A program made the position numbers and the translations under genes. 44,842 nucleotides of DNA from M3007 sp046316495 (lineage in GTDB: Bacteria; Bacteroidota; Bacteroidia; Chitinophagales; Saprospiraceae): NCBI GenBank assembly GCA_046316495.1, contig JBKDAM010000051.1:1-44842 (forward strand). Direction: 5' to 3'. Under the pieces are notes generated by a model. It ran no database searches. It saw only the letters and a program-made list of their open reading frames with translations, and was not told the DNA's origin. Position 1 is the stretch's first letter, and each line of letters starts with the position of its first letter. Positions 29,778 to 39,208 of this stretch are shown piece by piece.

Positions 29778-32669
29778 CTAAAAACGAATTAAAAAGTCCG
29801 TCAAGTTGGTATCGGTATCCAAGCCTAAGCGTTTTCGGAGCCTGTACCGACTGGCCTCTACCCCTCTAACTGAAATATTCAGAAGCGCGGCAATTTCTTT
29901 GCTACTCAAATTCATCCGTAAATACGCGCATAATTTGTACTCATTCGGACTTAAATGACCATATCGCTCCCCAAGTCGCTTTAAAAAATCACTGTGCACA
30001 TGGTCAAAATTGCGGGAAAAATGCTCCCAATCCGCATCAAAATTAGCATCAACTTCCACCATTTTTAGGATGCGCCCCACTTCTTTCTCTAATTCAGGTT
30101 GCTGTTGAATGCGGGACTTTAACTTTCCAAGCGCCGTGGAGATGGTATTCAGAATTTCATTTTTTTGAACCAAATGCATGGTGGCAGAAGCGAGTTCCAG
30201 GCTTTTATGAGTCACCTCCGCCTCCAGTTTTTCTTGTTGCAAGCGGTTGATTGCTTCCTCTGATTGACGAACCTTCAATTGATGCTCTGCTTCGCGAAGC
30301 TCATGCCGGTTGTGTAGCTGCGCCTTCTCCTGTTCAAATCGTTTTTTCTGCCGAGTCAAATACGCCAACAGCAATCCAACAAACAACAACAGGTACAACC
30401 CATACGCCCAAACCGTACTATACCAGGGAGGCAACACCGTAAACTGAAAGGTTAACACATTGCTTTCTTGACCTGACAAGGTTCTAGCTTTTACATATAA
30501 ACTGTAATCACCAGATCTCAAACTATTAAAGGTCAGGACAGCATTTGGCTCCCATTTAGACCAATTTTTATCTTTCCCTTCTAAAAAATAAGAAAATTGA
30601 ACTTGCTTCGAGCCTGCATTAGCTGGGACCCCAAAAGAAAACGTCAATGTACTATAAAGATTGGCCACGGAGAATTGAAGTGCCTCCTGGGATAAATTTC
30701 CGCAAAAAAGCAAACTATCGGCTTCACCGGAGGCGCGTATTTCATTTAACACCAGCTCGATTGTTTTCTTTTGATTAAAAAAGGCAATCGGGTTAAAGTG
30801 AATAAATCCCTGAGCCGCCGCAATAAAAACATTTTCAGCATCAACCGTGTACACAAAAGGGAAACCATCCGTTAATCGACCGGTCAGTTGAGGAAGGCTA
30901 ATGCGCTCTACTTGTTTTTCCAAGCCTCTGTCCTGAACGCGGAGCAATCCAAACGAATCTTGAGTCATGTACCAAATAGAACCAACCGGATCTTGGTAGA
31001 GGTATCGATAAGAGGCACCTTGATCAAGGTACCGATCCAACAAGGGAGAGGAAACCATCTTATCCTCTGCAGCATCATAGGAGTAAAGTCCTTTCCTGCT
31101 CGTAATTAAAAGATCACCCTGCACTGAATATAAATGGTTACCCAAATCGGAGGGCAATCCTTGAGCTTTTCCAAAAAATCGGCTTCTAACTTGCTTTTGA
31201 TCTAAGTCGGGCTGTACCAGGTACACCCCTCGGTAGGGATGGGCCATCCACAATCTCCCTACCTGATCGGTAGCCAAAAGCCGGCTACTCTCCTTAAAAC
31301 CGTCTAAGACGGACTCAAACTGCCATTTTCCTTGTATTCGATGAAATGCAGCAAATCCGTTGTAATGCCCTGCTATGGCTTTCCCAGGTCCGATAGATTG
31401 AAATTGCCAGACCCCGGGTAAGCTGGTTAACTTTCTAGCCTCCCAGCCTCTTACCTCAAACGCTCCATCATGATGCCCCATCAACAAAGAACCTTCCAAT
31501 TCCGTCAAGCTCCAAACCTGTCCGGAAGTATGTTCAATAGACCGAAAACGGGTGCGCTCTTCTGGACGGTAGTAAGACTTCCATTCTAAGCCATACAAAC
31601 CTGTATTCATTCCAAAATAGAGTTTGCCGTCCTGTTTACGGGCAGTGTATCCGGCTCCCTGCAACTCACCATCCGGAAATAAGTAAGTAAAGGGCGAGGG
31701 CACATCCACCAAAGCCGTTCCGTTATCCAGCCCCAACCAAATTTGGCCTTCTGCATTCACCGTTAAGCAAAGCACCGTGTTGTTTCGAAGACCATTTTTT
31801 TTGTTAAAATGGTAAAAAAAGCGCCGCTTTCGATCCATGATGACCAATCCATTTAAAGCGGTTCCAATGGCCAGTTGTCCATTGGGCAAAAGGCTCGCGC
31901 AAAAAATGGTGTGGCGCTTTAAAAACGCATCATCAGAAGTTGACCAAGGATGGAAACTACCTTTGGAATAAGAAAAAATACCATCTCGAATAGTGGTTAC
32001 CAATAAGGTGTCATGGGTCCAGGGTAGAATTCCAGAAATACGCCCGGAAGAGAAAGAGCCAGGCTGCTGCATGGGCTGAAATTGGCCCTCCACCAATCTC
32101 CACAATGAAAAATCACTTAACTGTACCAAAAGCTCTTCCCCCCAGAACCCCATAAAAAAAAGCCCAGTTCCAGCTGGGAACATCGGAGTAACTTTTTCTT
32201 CCCAATATCGAAATACTTGGTTGTCTGTTCGGAAAAATACCCCTTGAGGAGTGACTTCGATGTCCCATACATCGGCAAATTGACGCTCCGATGCTGGTAG
32301 TTGATCAGAAAGGTTCGTAAATTGAAGTTGCCCATTGGGAGCGGGAGAGAAGTACCCAAAAATACCTTGTCCACCAACATAAATGTCCTGACGCCCCCCA
32401 ATTCCAACCGACCGAACAATGGTCTGGTTTTCCAGCGGATGCAATTTCCAGTGGATTCCGTCGAATCGCAACAAGCCGCTGCTGTTTCCCATCCAGGCGA
32501 TCCCTTTAGCATCCAGCCTAAGATCCCAAAACTGAGCACCCGCGTGGTATTGTTCTTTTGAAAAATTATAGACAGGGGGGAGACCCAAGTTCATCCCTTG
32601 GGATATTAGGGCAGTTGGGATGGCCCAAGTTAATGCCAACACAAAAACTAAGCTTGATTTACCTGACAT
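29778..32669 (-). CDS. Membrane sensor-regulator: beta-propeller, Y_Y_Y, TM, LuxR-type HTH
   Basis: 963 residues. A signal peptide (about 1-24) is followed by propeller repeats (WDLRLDAKGIAWMG, VWDIEVTPQG and others) to about residue 650. A Y_Y_Y domain follows (about 690-745; SYFLEGKDKNWSKWEPN, LRSGDYSLYVKA), then one membrane helix (753-772), a coiled coil (about 780-850) and a C-terminal LuxR-type HTH (about 906-950; LSPNEYKLCAYLRMNLSSKE, VEASRYRLRKRL). There is no kinase domain. The layout implies ligand sensing in the periplasm and DNA binding in the cytoplasm. It is divergent from the PKD/SusC/SusD/GH30 genes, so it is the likely PUL regulator. A TACATTTA box lies about 20 bases before its ATG. 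Confidence 0.88.
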   Translation of the reverse strand: MSGKSSLVFVLALTWAIPTALISQGMNLGLPPVYNFSKEQYHAGAQFWDLRLDAKGIAWMGNSSGLLRFDGIHWKLHPLENQTIVRSVGIGGRQDIYVGGQGIFGYFSPAPNGQLQFTNLSDQLPASERQFADVWDIEVTPQGVFFRTDNQVFRYWEEKVTPMFPAGTGLFFMGFWGEELLVQLSDFSLWRLVEGQFQPMQQPGSFSSGRISGILPWTHDTLLVTTIRDGIFSYSKGSFHPWSTSDDAFLKRHTIFCASLLPNGQLAIGTALNGLVIMDRKRRFFYHFNKKNGLRNNTVLCLTVNAEGQIWLGLDNGTALVDVPSPFTYLFPDGELQGAGYTARKQDGKLYFGMNTGLYGLEWKSYYRPEERTRFRSIEHTSGQVWSLTELEGSLLMGHHDGAFEVRGWEARKLTSLPGVWQFQSIGPGKAIAGHYNGFAAFHRIQGKWQFESVLDGFKESSRLLATDQVGRLWMAHPYRGVYLVQPDLDQKQVRSRFFGKAQGLPSDLGNHLYSVQGDLLITSRKGLYSYDAAEDKMVSSPLLDRYLDQGASYRYLYQDPVGSIWYMTQDSFGLLRVQDRGLEKQVERISLPQLTGRLTDGFPFVYTVDAENVFIAAAQGFIHFNPIAFFNQKKTIELVLNEIRASGEADSLLFCGNLSQEALQFSVANLYSTLTFSFGVPANAGSKQVQFSYFLEGKDKNWSKWEPNAVLTFNSLRSGDYSLYVKARTLSGQESNVLTFQFTVLPPWYSTVWAYGLYLLLFVGLLLAYLTRQKKRFEQEKAQLHNRHELREAEHQLKVRQSEEAINRLQQEKLEAEVTHKSLELASATMHLVQKNEILNTISTALGKLKSRIQQQPELEKEVGRILKMVEVDANFDADWEHFSRNFDHVHSDFLKRLGERYGHLSPNEYKLCAYLRMNLSSKEIAALLNISVRGVEASRYRLRKRLGLDTDTNLTDFLIRF

Positions 32670-32891
32670 ACTACCTTATGTTGATCCGTAAATGTACAAT
32701 TTTCTGGGCTTGCGTAGTGCTTCCAAGCAAATGCAGTAGAAATGCAGTAGTAAAAAAGGAGACAGCGCGTAGTTTAGCTGTATAACAATATTCCGAAAGA
32801 AGCCATTTAAGCCGCACTTTTGCCCAAGTTATTTCACTAAAACTCTCTAATTATTTTATTTCCCTCTCTTGTAGGGGCAAATGCGTTCACT

Positions 32892-34658
32892 ATGAAAAAT
32901 TTTAAACACGTACAGCTGGTGCTGGTTGCTCTTTTTGCCTCCGCGCTGGTATGGTCTTGTAAAGACAAGAATGAGGTGGAAGTTCTATCGGGCTTCTCCT
33001 ATGCTGTTGACCAAGCTGATTTCCGCAAGGTAACTTTCACCAACACCTCTTCTGGCTACACGTCAGTAAGCTGGGACTTTGGGGACGGCTCTGCCACTTC
33101 TACTGAAGAAAACCCAGTGCATGTTTACCAAACAATTGGAACCTACACCGTGACACTTACTGCTACGGGATCTGACAATTCTACCAATGTTTCTAGCCAA
33201 GAAATTACGATCTCAGATCCAGATGCTGAGTTGACTAAACTCGCGGGTGTAGATTCAAAAACGTGGAAGCTAATCCGTACGGTATCTCCTGGAGTATGGC
33301 CCCTGGAAGTCGGCCCGATCAGCCGTGACCAAGTTTGGTGGGCAATGGGTCGTGACAACGATGAAATCGCTAAACGTCCTTGTATCATGAACGATGAGTA
33401 TACGTTCACTCGCTCTGGACAGTACATTTACAACTCTAATGGCGATTTTTGGGCAGAAGGGGGCGTATTTAGTCCGGCGAATCTTTGCCAGGAAACCAAT
33501 GCCACTAATTTGAAGGGGGAAAACGGAGAAGATCTTTCCGCTTTTGGAGATGGTACACATAGCTTTGTGATGACCAGCACTCCAACACCTAAGTTGGAGG
33601 TAAAAGGCTTGGGCGCCTTCATTGGTCTACCCAAAATTGGAACTGACTCGGAGGTGAAAGTCCCTCAAACCTCTGTTGTGTACGACATTTTGAAGTTGAC
33701 CGACGGCGTGGTGGATACCCTGATCTTGGAAGTGAGCTGGAAATTTGGTGGAAATACCTCCGGTGCAGATGACGCATACTGGAAAATGGTTTTGGTGCAC
33801 TATGACAATCCTGCGGATGAGCCAGGCATACCCGCTCCAAAGCCAGTTGCTGGATATACAGGAGCCGTAGATGGCTTGCGCATCGATTTCACCAATACCT
33901 CTACCAACGCACTTAGCTACAACTGGGACTTTGGAGATGGCAGCTCTTCAACGCAAGCCAATCCTTCCCACACCTACGCAGCAGCAGGAGCCTACACAGT
34001 GGTATTAACGGCTACGAACGATGCTGGTTCCAGCACTTACTCCCAGGAATTTACCGTTACCTCTGGATCTATTACGGAGGCAGACCTGATTGGAGGTGCT
34101 TGGAAAGTGCGTAATGCAGCTAACTCCATCTTCGTGGGACCCGCCTTGGGTAGCAATGCCTGGTGGGGAGTACCTGCCAACTTCCTGGATGGTTCCTCTG
34201 CAGGAGCGGAAGATTGGTCTTGCATGACCAATGATGAGTTTATTTTTAGTTCGGGAGGTGTGTACGAATACAAAACCAATGGAGACGCCCGGAATGACGG
34301 GTATATGGGCAGTCCAAACGGATGCTGGTCAGATGCTCAAGTAGCAGCCAGCGGCAACGGTGCAGCATTTGGCTCAGCCGTTCACTCCTTCACCTTTACA
34401 CCAGCGGATGGAACCAACCGCCCCATTATTACCTTGACAAATGGTTCCTTTGGTGCCGCGTTTGTAGGTTTTTATAAAGGTTACTATGGAGGCGAGAACT
34501 CCAATAGCGCAAACCCGCCAAATGGCGGTGCTACCACTAACCGCTATGAAGTAATGAGTTACCTGAAGGCCGGAGGAGTTGAAACCCTTACCCTTTCTGT
34601 GGATATTTCTGCGGATAAAAACGGTTCAGCTGCCTGGACGGTGGTGTTAACTAGATAG
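32892..34658 (+). CDS. PKD-domain lipoprotein, candidate surface glycan-binding protein
   Basis: 588 residues. A lipoprotein signal (ALVWSC, Cys23) is followed by a PKD domain (SWDFGDGS near residue 60) and a module of about 170 residues. Then the same order repeats: second PKD (NWDFGDGS near 345) and second module. The two modules share features (VGP...WW, C-x-NDEYTF against C-x-NDEFIF, YxYNSNGD against YEYKTNGD, HSFVMT against HSFTFT), so the protein arose by internal duplication. No catalytic motif is seen. PKD lipoproteins at the head of a SusCD locus often bind the target glycan at the cell surface; that role is inferred. A terminator follows, so it may be more highly expressed than SusC. 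Confidence 0.85.
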   Translation: MKNFKHVQLVLVALFASALVWSCKDKNEVEVLSGFSYAVDQADFRKVTFTNTSSGYTSVSWDFGDGSATSTEENPVHVYQTIGTYTVTLTATGSDNSTNVSSQEITISDPDAELTKLAGVDSKTWKLIRTVSPGVWPLEVGPISRDQVWWAMGRDNDEIAKRPCIMNDEYTFTRSGQYIYNSNGDFWAEGGVFSPANLCQETNATNLKGENGEDLSAFGDGTHSFVMTSTPTPKLEVKGLGAFIGLPKIGTDSEVKVPQTSVVYDILKLTDGVVDTLILEVSWKFGGNTSGADDAYWKMVLVHYDNPADEPGIPAPKPVAGYTGAVDGLRIDFTNTSTNALSYNWDFGDGSSSTQANPSHTYAAAGAYTVVLTATNDAGSSTYSQEFTVTSGSITEADLIGGAWKVRNAANSIFVGPALGSNAWWGVPANFLDGSSAGAEDWSCMTNDEFIFSSGGVYEYKTNGDARNDGYMGSPNGCWSDAQVAASGNGAAFGSAVHSFTFTPADGTNRPIITLTNGSFGAAFVGFYKGYYGGENSNSANPPNGGATTNRYEVMSYLKAGGVETLTLSVDISADKNGSAAWTVVLTR

Positions 34659-34688
34659 TTTTAGTGATAACAGTAGATGATTGACTGT

Positions 34689-34721
34689 GGGAGCGCTCAG
34701 TCCAATGGGCGCTCCCTTTTT
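34689..34721 (+). terminator. Terminator between the PKD lipoprotein and SusC genes
   Basis: GGGAGCGC (34689-34696) pairs with GCGCTCCC (34709-34716), followed by five T. It probably acts as a partial terminator that sets the ratio of the lipoprotein to the importer, since no strong promoter is visible between it and the SusC ATG. Confidence 0.8.
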
Positions 34722-34795
34722 GTACCCTTTTTATTCGAAACACCTTTTCAACCCTATCCTTAAAGCCGTTGATTTAAGAGCTATCCATCCTTTTT

Positions 34796-37729
34796 ATGAT
34801 GCCCATTTTTATACGCCTGCTCGTTTTTTCCTCCTTGCTTACAGCCCCTACCTTCTTATTGGCTCAAGTAGCCGGCAAGGTGATCGATACCCAAGGTAAC
34901 CCCTTGGTGGGAGTTACCATTCAACACTCCCCCAGCAACACAGGAACTACCACCGACTTAGAGGGGTTCTATCAACTTCCAGCTTCAACAGGCCTGCTTC
35001 GTTTCCGTTACGTGGGCTATGAGGAACAAGAAGTAACCCTTAATGGTCCAGGTATTCTGAACATCACCCTGTTAGAAAGTGCACAAGAACTCAATACTGT
35101 CGTCGTAATAGGCTACGGAACACAAAAGAAAAAAGACCTAACGACCTCCGTTGTGGTGGTCGATGAACAGGCGATAAAAGACCGCCCAATGGTCTCCGCC
35201 GCAGAGGCCTTGCAAGGAAAAGCAGCAGGGGTTCAAGTTGTCCAACCCTCCGGCAAACCAGGTGGCGATATCGCCGTACGTGTGCGCGGGGCAACCTCCG
35301 TACTAGCAGGGAATGAACCACTTTATGTAGTAGATGGAGTGCCGACCACCGATATCCGTGGACTGAATCCAACCGATATTGCGACCATGACCGTACTCAA
35401 AGATGCCGCTTCAGCAGCCATTTATGGCGCACGCGCTTCCAATGGGGTCGTTTTAATCACCACCAAACGCGGAACAGCCAATGCACCTTCCGTCCGATTC
35501 AACTCCTACTATGGTATCTCCACCCTCCGAAAAAACATTGAGGTCCTTACGACCAAAAAATACCGCGACCTGATTCAGGAAATTATCCCGGGCGGACTAG
35601 ACCCTTCTGCCACCAGCTATACCGACTGGACGGATGAGGTATTTGGCGTAGGGAAAAACCAAAGCTACCAACTCGCCTTTTCAGGTGGAGACGACCAATC
35701 GAGGTATATGGTGTCCGCTAACTACCTTCTCAATAAAGGGATTGTCCGCCCAGCCAGCTTTGATCGCTACTCCATGCGCGTTAACTTGGACAATCAGTTA
35801 AAACCCTGGTTAAAAGTTAGCACCAGCCTGAACGCACTCAGCGCCAAAACAAAAGACACGCCCGACAATGCTAGTTCTGGCCGAGGTGGGGTAATCATGA
35901 GTGCCCTCAACACGCCACCCTTCCTAACCATCTATAACCGTGCTAACCCAAGTATCTACGACCCTAATCCCTTCCAGCCCTCTTGGGAGAACCCCGTAGC
36001 CTACATGGAAGGACCCGACCAAGAACGATTAGATCGACGCCTGTTCGGTAATTTTACCGCAGAGGCGAAAGTAATACGGGGGCTTTCCCTAAAGTCCAAC
36101 CTCGGAATTGATGCGAACAGCGCCCAATGGGATTATTACCTGGATCCGTTCAAAACCAATTATGGAAGAGATCAAAACGGCCTTGGGCGTTCGCTGAAAT
36201 CCAATACCAATTCCTGGCTCTGGGAAAACACCGCCAATTACCTTCGGGCTTTTAAAAACAGCAACCTGAGCATAATGGCCGGTAGCAGCCTCCAGCACTT
36301 GGAGTACAACGAATCTTATATTCAAGGAAACGACTTCCCTTCCGACCCAACGGTCACCACCCTCAATGCAGCAAACAATGTATTTGGGGATACCAGACGG
36401 GAAGCATGGTCCATCGCCTCCTTCTTTAGTCGCGCCACCTACGATTTTAAGGGTAAATACTTACTGACCGCCAGCCTTCGGCGGGATGGATCTTCCAAAC
36501 TAGCTCAACATTGGGGAACCATGCCCTCCTTCTCAGCAGGATGGCGTATTTCCTCCGAACCCTTCATGGAACAGCTTGAGCAAATCAATGACCTGAAAAT
36601 TAGAGCAGGTTGGGGAAAAAATGGCAACCAGGAGGGGATTCCAAACTACGCTCGATACGGGCTAATCTCCTACTACCGACGCCAACTAACCAATCCACTT
36701 TCCGGGCCAGCAGCCGTCCAAGTAACCTATGGAAATCCCGACCTTCGTTGGGAAACTACTGCCCAAACGAATATTGGATTTGACCTGACTGCGTTCCAAT
36801 CAAGGGTTTCATTGACCGTAGATGCCTATCTGAAAAAAACGGAGGATGTTATCCTCAACGTCCAACTTTCCAGTTCACTGCCCATCACAAGTATCCAAAC
36901 CAATGCTGGAAGTATCGAAAATAAAGGATTGGATATCTCTTTATCGACGCTCAACATAGACAAAGCGGTTAAATGGTCCACCGACCTGAATATCTCCTTT
37001 AACCGAAACAAAATCACCTCGCTTGAGTACACTGATGTGTATTATTTCGGACGAATTTACTCCAACAACCAGGACGTGGTGATCCTTAAAGAAGGTCTTC
37101 CACTAGGAAGCTTTTTTGGTTATGTATCAGAAGGCGTGGATCCGGAAACAGGTGATTTGAAGTATAAAGACCTGAATAACAATGGTATTTTTGATACCGG
37201 CGATCGAACCGTCATAGGAAATGCACAACCCAAATTCACCTATGGTTTTACCAACAACCTAAGCTGGAAACGCTTTGATCTGTCAGTTTTCTTTCAAGGA
37301 AGCTACGGCAATGATGTTTATAACGCCACCCGTATTGACCTGGAAGGAATGTTTGATAGCAAAAACCAAAGCACTGCTGTATTACGCCGTTGGACACCCG
37401 AGAACCGCTATACGGACATCCCTAGAGCAGTTGGAGGAGGAAACGTTGACAATGTACGCAACTCTAGTCGTTTTGTAGAAGACGGCTCCTATTTGCGCCT
37501 AAAAGCAATTACGCTGTCTTACCAAGCCATTCGTGCAGGCGCAAACCGCTTGGGTGTGCAGCGATTGACCGTGTATTGCACCGCGCAAAACCTGCTTACC
37601 TTTACCAAATATAGTGGGTTCGACCCTGAGGTGAATGCTTTTGGTACCAGTGCAACCGAACTGGGAATTGACTACGGAACCTACCCACAGGCAAGAACTG
37701 CCACCGTGGGCATCAACGTTGAATTTTAA
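34796..37729 (+). CDS. SusC/RagA family TonB-linked outer membrane protein
   Basis: 977 residues. A signal peptide (MMPIFIRLLVFSSLLTAPTFLLA-Q) is followed by a carboxypeptidase-regulatory-like domain (GKVIDTQGNPLVGVTI, to about residue 105). A TonB-box region and plug come next (VVVIGYGTQKKKDL, VRVRGATS, LYVVDGVP, GARASNGVVLITTKRG), then a beta barrel ending in the aromatic C-terminus GINVEF. It imports oligosaccharides across the outer membrane using TonB energy, with SusD as the lid. The SusD gene starts 11 bases after its stop. An ATG at 34796 and another at 34799 are adjacent starts; either preserves the signal. Confidence 0.97.
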   Translation: MMPIFIRLLVFSSLLTAPTFLLAQVAGKVIDTQGNPLVGVTIQHSPSNTGTTTDLEGFYQLPASTGLLRFRYVGYEEQEVTLNGPGILNITLLESAQELNTVVVIGYGTQKKKDLTTSVVVVDEQAIKDRPMVSAAEALQGKAAGVQVVQPSGKPGGDIAVRVRGATSVLAGNEPLYVVDGVPTTDIRGLNPTDIATMTVLKDAASAAIYGARASNGVVLITTKRGTANAPSVRFNSYYGISTLRKNIEVLTTKKYRDLIQEIIPGGLDPSATSYTDWTDEVFGVGKNQSYQLAFSGGDDQSRYMVSANYLLNKGIVRPASFDRYSMRVNLDNQLKPWLKVSTSLNALSAKTKDTPDNASSGRGGVIMSALNTPPFLTIYNRANPSIYDPNPFQPSWENPVAYMEGPDQERLDRRLFGNFTAEAKVIRGLSLKSNLGIDANSAQWDYYLDPFKTNYGRDQNGLGRSLKSNTNSWLWENTANYLRAFKNSNLSIMAGSSLQHLEYNESYIQGNDFPSDPTVTTLNAANNVFGDTRREAWSIASFFSRATYDFKGKYLLTASLRRDGSSKLAQHWGTMPSFSAGWRISSEPFMEQLEQINDLKIRAGWGKNGNQEGIPNYARYGLISYYRRQLTNPLSGPAAVQVTYGNPDLRWETTAQTNIGFDLTAFQSRVSLTVDAYLKKTEDVILNVQLSSSLPITSIQTNAGSIENKGLDISLSTLNIDKAVKWSTDLNISFNRNKITSLEYTDVYYFGRIYSNNQDVVILKEGLPLGSFFGYVSEGVDPETGDLKYKDLNNNGIFDTGDRTVIGNAQPKFTYGFTNNLSWKRFDLSVFFQGSYGNDVYNATRIDLEGMFDSKNQSTAVLRRWTPENRYTDIPRAVGGGNVDNVRNSSRFVEDGSYLRLKAITLSYQAIRAGANRLGVQRLTVYCTAQNLLTFTKYSGFDPEVNAFGTSATELGIDYGTYPQARTATVGINVEF

Positions 37730-37740
37730 CTACTACAAAC

Positions 37741-39207
37741 ATGAAACGCAGTTATATCTTTATTGCAGGACTGGCCCTTGCCTTAAGCAACCAATCTTGC
37801 CAAAAATTCCTCGACCTGGCACCCGAATCTCAAAGTATTGCGGTCTCCAACACCAATGCGGATTCTTTGGTCTATCACTCTGCAGCCGAAGTAGAAGCTG
37901 CCTTGGCGGGGGTTTATGCCGATTTCAAAAATGAATATTTCCAACTGGACTACTTCGTTAACGGGGATGCCCAATCAGATGACGCGTATGCAGGTGGGGA
38001 TAATCCCGCCAATTTCCAGATCGATGACTATAGAATAGATGCAACCAATACCAATGTAAGCCGGGATTGGGCGTATCTCTTCGCCACCATCGGTAAAGCT
38101 AATAGTGTGATTAACAATGTAAATGCTGTTCAGGATCCTGGCCTTATTGAGTTAAGAAAAAAGGAAATTCTTGGGGAGGCGGCTTTTATCCGGGCCTTCA
38201 TGTACTTTCAACTAGTACAACTCTGGGGCGATGTCCCCCTCCAATTGACCGATGTCAAAACCATTAGCATTGACCTTCTGGAAGAAATTTACCCGATCCT
38301 CTTCCCGGCTCGAAGCCCGAAGGAGGCTGTTTACCAGCAAATAATTGCTGACCTCGAACTCGCAGAAGGTTCTGTTCGAACTACCGCCCCCCATAAGGGA
38401 TATGTCACCAAAGGCGCCGTTCAAGCCCTATTAGCAAAGGTATATGCTACTCAGGAGCCCCACAACTGGGAAAAAGTAAACTCCTACTGCGACGCCGTAC
38501 TGACAGGGGGCTATAGCTTATTGCCCAATTACGACGACTTGTGGAATAACAACAACGAGAACTCTTCAGAAGCGATCTTTGAAATCAACTACAACGGAGG
38601 CATATCAGATGGCAACTGGGGAACCAAAATATTCAGAGGACTGGATTGGAAAAAATTCAACACCCCTTCCAATGACTTGCTGAGGGCTTTTGAAGCTGAA
38701 AACGACCAAATCCGCAAAAATGCCTCTGTGGTCTTTCTGGATGTTTCGGGAAAATGGTCGGACCAGCACTGGCCTCAAACGCAATTCCCTTTCATCAATA
38801 AATACCGCATTTTCACAGAGGGAAGCTCACAGAACTATATTTTCCTTCGCTTGGCCGATATCCTGCTCCTGAAAGCGGAGGCACTTAATGAACTAGGTGA
38901 CCTAGCTGGAGCGGCTACTCTGTTAAATCAAGTCCGAAACAGAGTAAACTTGCCCAATTCCACAGCAAACAACCAGTCTTCCATGCGCCTTGCGATTGCA
39001 AAGGAGCGAAGGCTTGAGCTCGCCTTCGAAGGCCATCGTTGGTATGATTTGAAGCGTACCGGACGGGCAATGGAGGTAATGAATGCTGCTACGGGTGCCA
39101 ACAACACATCACTCGGCTACAACCTGAGTGAAAATCGACTGGTTTGGCCAATTCCACAAGCAGAATTGGATAAGAATACCAAGCTCACCCAAAATCCAGG
39201 ATACTAA
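37741..39207 (+). CDS. SusD/RagB family surface glycan-binding lipoprotein
   Basis: 488 residues. The lipobox LSNQSC gives Cys20 as the lipidated residue. The helical TPR-like scaffold and the C-terminal RagB/SusD signatures are clear: RLADILLLKAEALNELGD, LNQVRNRVNLPN, KERRLELAFEGHRWYDLKR and the final WPIPQAELDKNTKLTQNPGY. SusD proteins cap the SusC barrel and bind the incoming glycan. The gene is directly downstream of SusC and one base before the first GH30 gene, so the three are one operon. Confidence 0.97.
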   Translation: MKRSYIFIAGLALALSNQSCQKFLDLAPESQSIAVSNTNADSLVYHSAAEVEAALAGVYADFKNEYFQLDYFVNGDAQSDDAYAGGDNPANFQIDDYRIDATNTNVSRDWAYLFATIGKANSVINNVNAVQDPGLIELRKKEILGEAAFIRAFMYFQLVQLWGDVPLQLTDVKTISIDLLEEIYPILFPARSPKEAVYQQIIADLELAEGSVRTTAPHKGYVTKGAVQALLAKVYATQEPHNWEKVNSYCDAVLTGGYSLLPNYDDLWNNNNENSSEAIFEINYNGGISDGNWGTKIFRGLDWKKFNTPSNDLLRAFEAENDQIRKNASVVFLDVSGKWSDQHWPQTQFPFINKYRIFTEGSSQNYIFLRLADILLLKAEALNELGDLAGAATLLNQVRNRVNLPNSTANNQSSMRLAIAKERRLELAFEGHRWYDLKRTGRAMEVMNAATGANNTSLGYNLSENRLVWPIPQAELDKNTKLTQNPGY

Positions 39208-39208
39208 A

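Noticed and set aside
34681..34899. 72-residue plus-strand frame at the SusC start
   Set aside because: It overlaps the terminator and the SusC signal peptide in another frame, with no protein-like features.
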